DNA of 64,000 nt. It comes from Epiperipatus broadwayi. Its lineage: Eukaryota > Onychophora > Udeonychophora > Euonychophora > Peripatidae. This document shows positions 48,836 to 61,145 of the stretch, piece after piece (the first letter of the stretch is position 1; each line of letters starts with the position of its first letter). The notes under the pieces are model-generated. The model did not search any database. It was not told the DNA's origin and saw only the letters and a program-made list of their open reading frames with translations. The stretch covers positions 9,520,499 through 9,584,498 of the forward strand of contig JAQFVV010000012.1 of assembly GCA_028023455.1 (NCBI GenBank), in the 5' to 3' direction. The position numbers and the translations under genes are program-made.

Positions 48836-50879
48836 ATTGTGTTGAACTATTATCATATAAAGGTATATGCTATCTATAATATCATTCAAATTGTTACATT
48901 TCCCAAAGGTTTTATTTAGTTACTTTATCTGTTCAATGGACACTCTTCTATGTTAGCATTCTATTCTTTGATTACAGTTATGGTTTTAGATGTGGGTGTG
49001 TATTTTTAATTATTTAAAAAAAAAATTAACTATTTTCAAGAAAGTTTCCTTTTACCATAGACTACAAATAATTTGTTTTTCTATTTTAATACCTTGTACA
49101 GGCTTAAACCTGCACTTATATATGTAATATAGGCGGGATTCAAACTCAGACTTTCACACAACCCACTACTCTCAGTGCCATACTCATCATGCTTTGGTGC
49201 AATATTAGAATGGCAAGATTTGAGAAATTTCTTGAATATTTATGAACTTCTGAGCAATAAACCATTCAATTATTTTTTGCCACATGTGGTTTGATATAGT
49301 GAGAGAGTAGCAAATTTGGAATTCAAGGCCCATGAAATGTAACCCATTTTGGTCATTCCTGAAGTTCAAAATGCTTATGAATTCCTGAGCAATATATCAT
49401 TCAATTACCATTATTAATAAAATATAACAAATATAACAGAAGACAAATACTATTGTAATTTTATATTTTTAGTAAAATCTAAAACTATTCTTCAGAAGAG
49501 ATGAATGTTTAACTTAAATATCAATAGGAAAATCATTATCAAAGTATAAAACATATAAGGAATGAATAATATTATGGGGGAGGCGGTATAACAAACAATG
49601 CATCATAGTTACATAATACTTACAATTTTTTTTTATATTTTATTATTATAAAATACCCCCCCCCCCCAATCATTATAGAAATTATAATATTTTTTTTTTA
49701 CTCAATTCTCCTTGATATACAATTTAAATTTGTTGATAAGTTCAAAAGTAATGGTTAGATGTTCCACGAATAACAAATTATTTATTAGTCTGTGTATAAT
49801 TTGATATTTCGATTGACTTGAATGAATTGTATCAATTTCATATTATGTCTTTGATAGTCTATAAAAGCAGTTTTCTTATTAACACTATTTGTAATTGCAT
49901 TTAGCTTTGATACTTTACTGTATACACATACACACAGGTAGAAACTTTTTCACTAGGAAGACTGTGAAAATTTCATATAATAATGAATTTTTAAAATATT
50001 AATGGTAGATAACACATTCATATAGAAAAAAAATTAAACATACATAATGTTATACTGAAAATATATAAATTCAAAGAAAGTTAAACAAACTAACCAATCA
50101 AATCCTTGATAATATATACTTGCCAAATTTACTAACACATTAGCATAAATAACTAGCCAATCAACTCTACCAAAACAATTGTTTTGCAGCATGAAAAACA
50201 TTGTCTGTTAGCTAGAATGAACCCACCACATAAACATCAAACTTAAGGCCAATAAGTTTTATAGCATGAAATAATATTTAAATGTTTAAAACTGTTAAAC
50301 TATGACATAAATATTTCATGCTTTAAAATATTGCTTTTGAGTTTAGTATTTATAAAGAAAAGCTTTGCAGTTTAAGTAGAAATAGTAGGACTGAACTCTC
50401 AAATGGGTGAGAAGCAAAATTAATGCAGCAAAACAATTGTTATAATAAAACTGATTGGCTGGTTACTACAGTATAATATCAAAGTGATAATGGTATATTA
50501 TGAGTAATGTGACTGGCTGATTTGTTTAAAGTTAGTTTGAATGATTAATTTGTAAACTATTTCTAGTTTAATATTATGCATATGTGGTTTATAAAAAATT
50601 GAATTAATTAATAATAATTCATTTCTAAGGCATTATAACTTGCAGTATTTTCAAGTAACTATTATAAAATGCAGAAACACTTCAGTCATTTTCATAACTT
50701 TTTTCAATTGAATTTTGGGATATAACTTGTTGATATTTACTTATATTAAATTTAAATTATATAATCCTAATGACATAAGAGGCTCTAACAAATGCCATTC
50801 GATAAAGTTTATGCATAAATTAAAATATAAGATGTTAAATTTATTATGCTCGGAGAAGTGAGAATCAATGGCAAATTAC
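48836..50879. other. AT-rich stretch; possible F1 fragment
   Basis: No gene recognised. A piece at 49128-49180 (CAGACTTTCACACAACCCAC) resembles the outer left arm of the foldback MITE at 2424. A 12-base C run lies at 49656-49667. Confidence 0.4.
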
Positions 50880-51540
50880 CTTTAATTATGAAAAATATTA
50901 ATTAGCTGTTTGAAGTTCAATACTCTCTTCTCTTGACTGCCGAATCTGTCTTCATGCAGACGTTTAGCATTCATATTTAACTAGAGGCAATCATCATTGA
51001 TGATGATTATATGATTGCTTAATTATAGCATTCTTTTGCCCAGTTATTCAACTTGAATTCATAAAAAGAACTTGTACATATATACCCATTTTATAGTAAT
51101 TTGTCCTTTTAACAAAATAATGTGCTTTCAAATGGAGTTATGTGTGTGTATATATATATATAAAGACGTGCATGTCTTTGGAAACGTAAATAATAGTCTC
51201 ATGAGTAATTTAGAACCAGTCATTTTCCGCTAAACTTTAGTACTAGAAGTCTTAAGTAGCATTCTCTGGTGAAGAAATTAGTCTGTTATCAGCCACATTG
51301 TCACTGAAGCTTGACTGCAACTTTATTAATAGCAGCAGAGAGATTAGCTGCTTAATCCCTTTATTTGCTATCTCCAGTCCACGGACTAGTGAGGTGCACC
51401 ACAGGTTCTTCTAGGCTTGAATATAAGAGATTACTCAAGCTGCTTATAGAAAATGTCTCATTGAAAACAAATTGATAAGAAAATGGTTCTTCACCTCAAC
51501 TTAAATCATTCTGAGATGACCAATAGAGAATTACAAAAGA
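50880..51540. promoter_or_regulatory. Complex non-repetitive patch, possible enhancer
   Basis: This stretch has fewer homopolymers and more balanced composition than its surroundings, with no open frame and no repeat match in the window. It contains clustered homeodomain-type cores (TTAATTAGCTG, TTAATTATAG, GATTAGCTGCTTAATCCC), GATAAG and AGTCTCATGAGTAA. A long-range regulatory element is a possibility based only on composition; nothing proves function. Confidence 0.2.
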
Positions 51541-52080
51541 ATAATCGAAAGAGAAACCGACTTTTTAATTTTATTTATTATATACAATAAATGATTTGCA
51601 TTTTAATTTAGTGATTACTAATTAGTGTGTATATATCTGGTTAAATTTATGTTTATCTGATTAATAAATGGTGCATATTTTAATTTGTAACGAATGGAAG
51701 AGGCTAAAATGATGTGACATTTATAAAAAGTCTGATCATATAAAAAATAAATGTTATTTTTATCTGTGACATTTTTTTTTTCTTTTTAATCATTTTATGT
51801 GTAAAAATATTCATTTAAGGGTTTATTTTGTAAATATATTCATCTTTACGGATTTACACTGTAAACATAACGTCCATACTTCTACTCAATACTGTTTTCT
51901 TGTGAAATACGATATATTAGTCCACAGATCAACAAATAAATAAGTAAGACAATTTAACTTATCAATAATTAATCTCTCATTTCTGTACAATCTCTCATCT
52001 CCTTTTATCGCTCACCATCATATAGTATTAGTCCCTCATTTAATTAGGTTTTAAAATTATTTCTGATCCTATTGTAAATG
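51541..52080. other. AT-rich stretch, no gene seen
   Basis: No feature recognised. Confidence 0.45.
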
Positions 52081-52511
52081 CCAATTATATTTATCTGCTT
52101 ATTTAAGATATCTGAAGACTTACCAGATGTTTTGAGAAATGCATTGACAACACTATATTTAGAAAAGATGATAAAGAAGATATGAATAATTACTGATCTA
52201 TCAGACTTCTATTATTTCTATACAAAATGTTTAAAAACCAAGTTAATAACTACTCATCTATGTGATATTAACCAAGAAAAAAAAGCTGGGTTTAAATTAT
52301 TTTTAATGCAGTGTATAATATCTAAATATTGAAAGAAGTTACAAAAAGGATTGAAATACATGAGTTGCCATTCATATTCTAAATTTGTAGATTATAAAAA
52401 GGAATTTGATTTTTTTTTTTTTAAGGAATTTGATTTGATAAACATTTTCATAGTGATTAAGGCTTTGGATCATCAAGATATAGATTTGGGATATTGTTAT
52501 ATTCTGAAGAA

Positions 52512-52994
52512 CAGGGGTGGGCAATTATTTTCCCTCGGGGGCTGCTGAGGTTGGTGAAGGGCCGCATCAGGGCCACTTTGTGGAAGCGAAGGGCCGCAGC
52601 TTTTTTCATGACACAATAAACACACTACTTTATTCCCTGTATTACCAAAGAAATATTTGTTTGACCATTCTTCATTAAACACACGACATTCATCACCGAT
52701 TTTACATTTTTTCGGTGGGTTCATGGTTGTACTAAAGTTGGTAACGTATATATTTGCTAATGCGAAGACAAAATTGAAATTAAACAGATCGATTGGAAAA
52801 GCACTGCACATCGTATCTACACTGCGTATGTGTATTGACATGGCCATCCTAGTGGAAAATATGAGATGAATCTTCAGTCATGCATGGGAAGTAAATCTCA
52901 GTTCAAGGCAGATTTTTCTGATTGTCTTCGTGGGCCACATAAAAACTCTTAGTGGGCCGCATGTGGCCCTTGGGATGCTATTTGCCCATCCCTG
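52512..52994 (-). mobile_element. hAT-like internal-deletion derivative inserted in RTE copy A
   Basis: CAGGGGTGGGCAA at one end and TTTGCCCATCCCTG at the other form hAT-type inverted repeats, with GGGCCGCATGTGGCCC-like GC-rich subterminal motifs near the right end. No 8-bp duplication flanks it: CTGAAGAA on the left, CATTACAT on the right. Compared with the RTE copy at 61590, some tens of LINE bases are also missing here, so the junction was rearranged. On the minus strand it keeps the start of a BED-type transposase gene. Confidence 0.8.
52602..52724 (-). pseudogene. hAT transposase N-terminus with BED-type zinc finger (GTF2IRD2/ZBED-like), truncated
   Basis: From an ATG at 52724 the minus strand reads MNPPKKCKIGDECRVFNEEW, then SNKYFFGNTGNKVVCLLCHE. 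This matches the start of hAT transposases related to the domesticated vertebrate genes GTF2IRD2 and ZBED5: a basic start, the Arg-x-Phe-x-x-x-Trp helix entry and the Cys-x-x-Cys half of a BED finger. The His half and the whole catalytic domain are deleted, and the frame then runs into the terminal repeat region. It shows that the element derives from an autonomous hAT by internal deletion. The frame is open upstream, but that part is probably untranslated. Confidence 0.7.
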
Positions 52995-53904
52995 CATTAC
53001 ATAGTTACATTAAAAAGATTAACCATGAGAAGAGTGTTCAACAAAGTTATTCCATTTCTCCAAAACTTTTCTCTGCACTTTTATGAGAAGTATTGTGTGG
53101 ACTAAAATAAAAATCCAGGGAAATAAAAATAAGTGGTTATTATTCAAGCCATCTAGATTTTGCAAATGACATCATAATTTTTGCTAATAGACCTCCAGAC
53201 TTTCAGAGAATCTTGTAAGGGTTACGAGATAAAATTAAGAAAGTAGAACTAAAGATAAATATTAAAAAAACTAAAGTAATGTTCAATGGGCTTTCTCAAA
53301 ATAAGAAAGTAAATAGTGATAAAAGCGCTTTAGAAAAATATACAACTACTACAAATACATTGGTTAGATAATTAATACTTATGGAAACGTGGAAAAAGTT
53401 AATCATGAATGGAGTGCTTTTAGTAGAAATAACTTAATATTAAAAGGAAATATGTCAAAGTGTTTGAAAATAAATATTTTTAATAGATATGTTTTATTGA
53501 TTCTTATTTGGATCTGAAAATTGTTTACTTAACAGAAGATCAATTTCAGATCACTTAATGCAATATGGAGAGATGTATATTAAGAATAATTAAAAATGAT
53601 CAAAATCAAATTGTATGGGTGAAAGAATAAACATGTTTCATTGCAATATCGAAAAACATTCAGAGTCAAATGGAGATGGGATGGCATATTTCTAGAAGAT
53701 ATGATAATCGATGGATAGTTGAAGTCATAAAGTAGATACCAAAATATTATAAAAAGAAAACATGAGATAAATGGATAAAATAAGGAAGTTTGCTGGTGTT
53801 GTGTGGAGAAGAGAGGCTAGAGATTAAAGATATTGCATTAAAATTAAAGACCTTTATACTGTGGTGTATTGATACTGATTGAAAATGATGATGACCAAAT
53901 AATC

Positions 53905-56225
53905 ATTCAGGAGTATGCTTCAAAATATTCTCATTCTTCTTACTCCAATGAAAAAATAGAGAACTTTTTCTTAAGATGTAGTGAATAATTTCAATCAAAC
54001 CAAACAACTGTTTAAAATTGTTAGAGAGATTTTAGTGTTAAAAGTGAAAACAAATGACAATTGTGAAGATAAAAAAAAAAAAGAAATAGAAATGAACAAG
54101 AATTATCCAAACAAATGTACAAATCAGTTTGATTATATTTTGTCTAACAGAAAATATATATGTCAAGACTGTAATACACATACTAGATTTAATACATGAA
54201 GTGGTCATCAATTAGTTAGATATAAGGTAAATGTTAATTTAGAGCTGTAGAAATAAAATCCTTTTACGAAGACAATATCAATAATTATTATGTTAAACTT
54301 CAATAATATTTTAATAAATTTAACCTAAAACTTGGAAATTATTTTAAAAGTTTAACAGATGTTAATGTCTGCTCAGACTTGAAATTCAATAAGATTTAAG
54401 TTTAGAATGATTTGGTATAAAAAAGCAGCTATTCATCTAAATTTTCAATTAAAACAAAACAATGTATGAAAAAAAAGAACATATAAAATTATTAAAAATG
54501 ATAAGATATTCAATTACACCTGGGTCTCTTTTTATGCAGACTTATTTAACACGATTTTGAAGTTACGCGATTCATGTTTTACCGGAAGTCGAACTCCGAT
54601 AATGCGCTATTACTTTAAATAATAAATTTCGTACACTTACGTTATATTGAAAGTAATAGCACATTATTGGAATTCGACTTTCATCTTAGTAATTTCAATA
54701 TTTTCAGTGCTTTATAATAGTAAGATTTTATGCAATAATGAAATTAAAATCATGATTTCCACATTTTATGTATACACACATTAAATTTTACAAGATTATA
54801 ATGTAAATTTGTTCAAACATTGTGCGTGTTAATTTTGCATTTTAAATCACATTCTGTTTTTGCTTTTTAAAAAAGAACATAATCAATTATTAATCATTTA
54901 GTGTCCGCAAGTTTATTTTTAAAAGGTGAGTAATAGCAGTGGGCACAATTAAATTTGACAAAAATTAAAATCTGATTTTTAATTGTAATTAACAATTTAA
55001 AAATTACTTACGGCGACTTGAAATTAATGTGATGTAAAACGAAATTTGATTTTTAAACGGAATTGAAAATTAAAGACAAAAATAAGAATTTAATTTTTAG
55101 TTGTTAGTTTTAATTAAATTTTTCCCAGCAGTGGTGAATAAATGTCTTTTTATTATCATAAGTCTAAGTTCATAAACAATTAATAAAATCATCGTCTCAA
55201 AGATTAATTACTAATTAAGTTGTCAACAGAAAACCATTAACACAACATGAGAGTGAACTTGGCACTAGTTGTATTTCCTCTTGTGAGAATCTGATTTTTT
55301 ACCAGTTTGCAAACGAACATGTTTTTCGGCAAATAGCTATAATAATTAAAACGTGTATAAAAAAATGTAAATTACTGTACTGCAAATTATGCATAAAAAT
55401 ATATTATTTTGAATAAAATTAAATATTATAGTTAAAAAAAGTTTGTCTTGTATCAATTTTTTTCAAATTTGAAATTTTTTATTATCATATTTTATTTCCT
55501 TATTTTTTTTTGCACGAATTTTAAAGTAATTTTACGTTGGTGCTTTGCTTTTACGCGAATTTTGAAAAATCAGACCACATTCTCCTTTTTCAATGTAAGT
55601 TACATCTATTTTTGCGTGATTTCATTTGCGCATGTTTTCTGAGGAACCTATCTATCGCGTAAAACGAGACCCAGGTGTATACTAAATGGATTTTTGTAAA
55701 ATCATATAAAAACTATTTTTAAAAAATGGTGTAAAAAATATAATTGTGAAATGGTAATAAAAGTTTAATTTATCTTCATAAAGAAAGGAAAATTGTTTTT
55801 GCAATAAGAAAAAAGGATAGCGATATAAGTAATAAAAAGGAAAAAAAAACAAGATAATATAATAGTTCCTATTATAGTAATATCTTTTGAGTTGTCAAGT
55901 ATTTTAAATAAAAAGATGAGACATGTAATTAAGTCTATAAACAATAGAAAAGCTTCAGGAAATGCTGGAACTAATATTAGTATCTTAAATAATGATGAAC
56001 AAATAGAGAAATTGTTAACAATGTTACATGTCAAATTCTTAAATGATGAAGATATACTGAATAATTTGGAGGATTGCATTAATCATAATGATATTTAAGA
56101 AAGATGAAAAACAAAAGAATTCTATTAGATTTTTACTGATTCATATATAACATCTTTATTAAAATCATTACAGCTGTTTTACAAGGGATACTAGACTTAA
56201 GGCAATCAAAAGCAACAAGATGAAT
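53905..56225 (+). pseudogene. RTE-clade LINE copy B: endonuclease end and start of reverse transcriptase, interrupted
   Basis: It begins in the endonuclease domain with SSYSNEKIENFFLRCSE near 53935-53990, then FDYILSNRKYICQDCNTHTR (54130-54192) and SGHQLVRYKV, matching the Ser-Asp-His region with Gly for Asp. A 1.16-kb TA-flanked element interrupts the linker (54515-55679). The reverse transcriptase resumes with ILNKKMRHVIKSINNRKASG (about 55897), then NIFIKIITAVLQGILDLRQS near 56140-56200, ending at the Gln-x-x-Gly-Phe position. Copy A's 3' tail lies immediately upstream, so two copies of one family are head to tail. Defective. Confidence 0.8.
54515..55679. mobile_element. TA-flanked inverted-repeat transposon (Tc1/mariner or pogo/Tigger-like), non-autonomous
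   Basis: Perfect terminal repeats CACCTGGGTCTC (from 54517) and GAGACCCAGGTG (to 55677) are bordered by TA on both sides. TA duplication is the rule for the Tc1/mariner superfamily including pogo/Tigger. Length is 1161 bp with no transposase. Near the left end is a second inverted pair: AAGTCGAACTCCGATAATGC (about 54586) and GCACATTATTGGAATTCGAC (about 54658). The element interrupts the linker between endonuclease and reverse transcriptase of RTE copy B and is therefore younger. Confidence 0.8.
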
Positions 56226-56280
56226 TTAAAAGTAGTTAGAGTAGTAATTGTCCCATTCACACACATATATATCATTATCC

Positions 56281-57960
56281 ATAATACAAAATATATGATG
56301 TAAATGTGTGGACCCATTAAAAATCAAATGCTTCAACGATATTAATAAAGTAGAACCACACTTTTTACCATTATTGTCCCAGTCACAATTTGTTAAAAAA
56401 AAAGGTTCATCAATAAGTTAAAGTGTTTTTATTCAAGGCAATCAGTGATACTGTGAAAAATCAAAAAAATATAAACCAAAGACGCATAAAAACTGCTTTT
56501 GATTCAGTATCAATTGATATTCTCATTCAAACAATGGGAAAAACTATAACACTTTATTTTACACATATTTACTACTATATGAGAAAATACTTATTACTTT
56601 AAATAGAAAAGTATCTTCCTCATTTAACCCATACCAATCAAACTAAAAGGATCATAGAAAAAACATGTTTCAGGCATCTACATATTCAGATTGGGTTATA
56701 GCATGGCTATATAAACATTACCACAATTTTTTTTTTTAAAACAACAAAAAATAAAAAACAAATTCATACATTAATTAGAATCATGAAGCACTCAATTTAC
56801 AAACAACTATAAACTCGAATTCAACCTAAAGAAATTGTATGTGTAGTACATATACACAATTAAAACATACACAAATACATTTCAGGGCAAAACAATAACA
56901 TATTTAGGATTTCCATTTCACTTGAGCAATATAGCTATGCAAAAGCAAATGAATTGTTGGCTGCAGTAAAATGCACTATATCATCCTTCTCAAAAGCATA
57001 CCTCTCATTATAATTCAAATTAGTTCTCATTATTATGCTTATCATCACAAATATTGCACACTAATTATCAATCATAATCTTTAAGAAATCATAGCTTACT
57101 TTACATATAACTATTTATTTCAAAATTCTTCTATTCTCACTATTGATTACTAAAGTTTATACTAGATGGCATAAAAGTAATGAGAATTAAAGAATTTGCT
57201 AATTAGTAATAATCTTCACAAAAATCATTCATCTCAAATATTTATTCACTGTGCAAAAAGCTCTCAGGGGAAGAAAAACAATTACCATTTCATTCAAAAA
57301 ATTAGTTTAATAATATTTGAAATGGTTTAACATTTCATTCAATATAGAAAATACAAAAAAAAATCTCATATCACCCATGAAAAGGTTATTAATGTATTTT
57401 GAGATATCAGCCAATATAATACCAACAGATAAATCTCTTCCATATACAAAATATATTCACACAATACTAACACCAATTGATTTAAAAACTAAGACTAAAA
57501 TAATTTTTACATGAGACAAATATTATTTTTTAAAAACTCATGCACTTCTATATCCAAATATTAATGAAGATACAGAGTTTTCATGTAATGAACTCTTGAA
57601 CCCAAATATTTTGATATTATGCTTAAAATAAATGTGCAGTATTTTTTTACTTTATATATTCTTAGATATGAAATACCTTACCATCATGGGAACTATATAT
57701 GAACTGTCTCACAGGAAAGAAGAGAATTAAAAACATGTTTTGTTTTGAGTGTTGTAGCATACAGAATAATAAATCATATATCACAAAAACAATATCACAA
57801 TCCATTCTATTGCTCTTTTTCAAAAGTCTGCTTTGCAGAAATAAGAATTACATCATTCATATTCTATGCTATGTGGTGAAGAAGATGTCCTCTTCTTTAT
57901 AGCAATAAAACTAAAAGACACCTTAATACATTTAGCAACAAATTAGACACAATAAAACAG
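56281..57960 (+). pseudogene. Decayed L1/Tx1-like non-LTR retrotransposon
   Basis: Forward frames with many stops retain reverse-transcriptase landmarks: SQSQFVKKKGSSIS near 56375, KTAFDSVSIDILIQTMGKTI near 56490-56550 (motif A, normally Asp-x-x-Lys-Ala-Phe-Asp), TYLGFPFHLSNIAMQKQMN near 56895-56955 (the Tyr-Leu-Gly-Phe segment after the YADD block) and a C-terminal part including LPYTKYIHTILTP within 57317-57514. Order and spacing fit an L1/Tx1-type protein, distinct from the RTE copies beside it. The catalytic YADD could not be read. Confidence 0.5.
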
Positions 57961-59495
57961 ACAAAAAAATTTGCCACCAGACATAAATATTTGCAACCAT
58001 ATTGTTCAATATATGTCAATACTCTAACTTATTTACATATACTAGGTTCTTTATTTAAATGTTAATATATAATGACTATGATATAGTATGTTCATGATAT
58101 ATGTTTTGTTTTCTCATTCTCCCAAAGTGTAGTAATTAATGTAATGCAAAATTTATGAGTTATACGAACTAATCTTTATATCTAATTTACAATATCATAT
58201 GATTGCCAATAAAGTTTCTTTTAAATAATAATTTCATTTCATTTAAGCAAAATAATAAAATAATCAATTATAGAATGCACATTAATATATATATTACAAT
58301 AAGAATTGATATAATAAGATTATAAATGAGTATCTAATTATTATAACCATTTGGATCTTCATCAAAATTATCTTTAAAATTGATCTAAAAAAATAATGCT
58401 CAAAGTATTTCCATCTTTATAAAATTGAAGTTATTTACAAAATTAAATCATCATATTTGCATATTAATAAAACGTATTCGTATTGAATAATATTTTTTAA
58501 AATAGTAGTTGATATTATATAAGTGAATTATACTTCATCTAGCTATAATATTATTTTATAATAATCTAATTGGCTTCTTAAGTTAATTAATACATAATTT
58601 ATAATAAAAAAAATGCGATGTTCAAATTACAAACAACAAAATAACTATAATTTGAAATATTCAATTAAAAATATCATGAATCTATATTTAGCTACTGTTG
58701 ATAATTGTTTAGATTCTTTCTCACCAACCAATGAAGATAATAATTTATGTAAATAATGTTAGCGAAAAATATTTAATGTTAAATTTTAATTAAGAAATTT
58801 AACATTAAGTATTAAAATTGCCTGCCTACTTAATTAATAAAAATTAAGAATTAAACAAAAAAAAAACGACATTTTTTTACACAATCTGTTTCATTGTCAA
58901 GGTAAATATCTCAGATGCAAAGGAATAAAAACACAATATTAGATATATACAAAATACATTTCCCATAACTAAATTATTATTCTTAAATCTTGCTAAGATT
59001 AAAGTATACATCCATATATATATATAAAGCATATTTAGAATAACATCTTATTGGGCATAATAATTTTGTCATACTTCAATTATATTTTTTTAACTTCTCA
59101 CGGCATCAATTCTTTCATCCTATTTAGTGTAGAGGTAGAATAGCAGACTAGAGATTCAAGGTTCCTGCATTGCTTAAATTTAAACATATCACTCTGGAGT
59201 TCATATGTGACATAACGTCCATAGCATCAAATCATTCAATTATTACTTTTAGTGTAATAATTTATTTAAATAAACCAAACTGACTTTGAACTTATCACTC
59301 CAGCTAAAAATAATTTAAAACTCATTTACTAACTAATATTGAATAACCAAATAAGTTGACTATGGATTAATTAATTAAAATAAATCCAGTAAGTTAATTC
59401 TTCCGCTACTGTAAAAAAAAAAAAGTTCAACTTTAACTCCAAATCAAGAGCATTATAATTGAAATCACAAGTGTAAAATGCTATGATATTGACTG
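57961..59495. other. AT-rich stretch with one hairpin
   Basis: No gene recognised. A 20-bp inverted pair with two mismatches and a six-base loop lies at 58768-58813 (ATTTAATGTTAAATTT core). A tRNA A-box-like segment at about 59125-59150 lacks a convincing partner. Confidence 0.4.
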
Positions 59496-59595
59496 CTAAG
59501 CATTGGTGGTCGAGAGGTCAGTGACAGCTGCTTTACAAGTAGTTGTCCCAGGTTAGCGGGTTCGCTTCCCGGCTGATGCTATGACACATGAGAAG
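59496..59595 (+). mobile_element. tRNA-derived SINE, family S1
   Basis: Reads GCATTGGTGGTCGAGAGG, CTGCTTTACAAGTAG, TTGTCCCAGGTTAGCGGG, the B box GGTTCGCTTCC, and GCTATGACACATGAGAAG followed by an A-rich tail. The promoter boxes are well kept. No clear flanking duplication was found. Confidence 0.85.
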
Positions 59596-61061
59596 AAAAA
59601 AAGAGTTAATAAGAAAGCAACTTAGCAAGACTAGTCTTTTACCAGTTTTATAGTTATTTCATTACAAAATTATTTATTAATGCTTTCCAGAGATCTCATA
59701 TTTATGTGCATATGTAAAATAAAACAGAGTAAACTTTGCACCAATTGCTATTAAACTTAAATACAAGTTTCACAAGCCCATATATTACCCTATAATGAGA
59801 GTTTAAGAGGTGTTAAAATTCTGAATGAAATTTTGTTCTAAAATAAAATTAAAAAAATATTTTTTAGGTTCAATTCCGAGTCTAAATATGTCTAAGCAAA
59901 CATATAATTTTTCAAATGCTAGCCACTTCCAAATTAACTGGCTATGCAATTATTGATCAGTAAATGGGCATTATCTGGTTGCTCTGCTAAATGCTGTTCA
60001 TAAAATTGTTTGTGGCACTGTGGAAAAAAGTATCATTATCACTAGTAGCTATTTATAAATGATTAAAAATATTCTAACTCTAGGGGGGAGGGAGCAAACG
60101 TAGAAAGGCAAAGACTAAAAAAATTGGAAACAAAAATGAAAGATTAGGAACAAAATTACAGTGCATCTAATTAAAAGATGGAAATTTAGTTACCCAAATA
60201 TACAATCTCATTATCACAATTGTTGCAAAAAGATAATTGATATGGTTTCATGATAAGTAAATTCTAAATGAATAAAGATAGTAAGATAAAAAGTGAAAAA
60301 TGAAAAAAATGGCAATAAATTTAATTATTAATTTTAGCAATAATTATAATAAAAATTTATAAATAAATTGACATAAAGATGATTAAAAAACAGACTATAT
60401 ATAGATTGATTACCATTATGGTAAAAAAAACACTTGGATTTTGGTCTTTTTTGGATCAAATTTTATGAACTCTTAATAATCATAAGAGTAAATATATATA
60501 TATATCTTAAAAAGTATTCCTGTACATATTGCTTTTAAAAAAAGATTATTAATTAAACAAAATGTATCTATAATAGTATTAACTGAACAATATTAGATAT
60601 AATTTATTACTAAATGTTATTTTAAAAAAGATTAATTAAAAAAAAAATAATGACACTAATTTTATTATTAAAATTTTTTGCACTATTTACGTGTCAAAAA
60701 TATAAAAATCCAAGTTTACCTTTTAATAAGGTTTCTCATATGCAGTTGTGGTATTTGGAATATATGTTGATATAAAATAGATCAGACATTAGAAAATTAT
60801 CATTGTTATTCTTCAGGTGTTACTTATTTTGAGGATAAATATAGCATATGTTGAATCACAAATTTTTTGGCTTTAAACATTATATTCACTTCAGAATAAA
60901 TTAGGATTTATTTAACAATTTAATTTTTCATAAAAATCTAAATAAATTCTAGTCTATAAATATGTTTGCTACTAATAGAAGATCAAAAAGTGATCAGGTA
61001 TTAGAAAATTAAATAAAAATGTGACACTTTACTATAGATAAATACTTTTCATATAATAGAG
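59596..61061. other. AT-rich stretch, no gene seen
   Basis: No feature recognised. One GC-richer run, GGGGGGAGGGAGCAAACGTA, lies near 60083. Confidence 0.4.
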
Positions 61062-61145
61062 ATATATATGAAAGATGGTGACCTGGGTCAACTGATGAGT
61101 GCTGGTTCAGTATGAAATGCATCTTGGGGGTCATTTGTCTTTCAT
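61062..61145. mobile_element. Foldback MITE family F1, diverged right-arm fragment
   Basis: AAAGATGGTGACCTGGGTCA, ACTGATGAGTGCTGGTTCAG and TATGAAATGCATCTTGGGGG match the right arm of 2424-2932 in order (there AGATGATAATCTGGACGAAC, TGATGATTGCTGGTTTAGCA). Only one arm is left. Confidence 0.6.

Larger units (their letters stand above)
52081..53893 (+). pseudogene. RTE-clade LINE copy A: reverse transcriptase and C-terminal region, interrupted
   Basis: Forward frames, with stops and shifts, give in order: RT entry sequence near 52170-52250 (NYxSIRLLLFLYKMF), motif A region FVDYKKEFD near 52390, VIKALDHQDIDLGYCYILKN near 52455-52510, then after the hAT-like insertion SYSISPKLFSALL (motif B region), SSHLDFANDIIIFA (YADD region, altered) near 53150, NCLLNRRSI near 53520 and KFAGVVWRREARD near 53790-53825. 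It ends at TGAAAATGATGATGACC, the microsatellite-type 3' end. The endonuclease part is absent. Same family as the minus-strand copies at 26818, 28240 and 61590. Confidence 0.8.
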
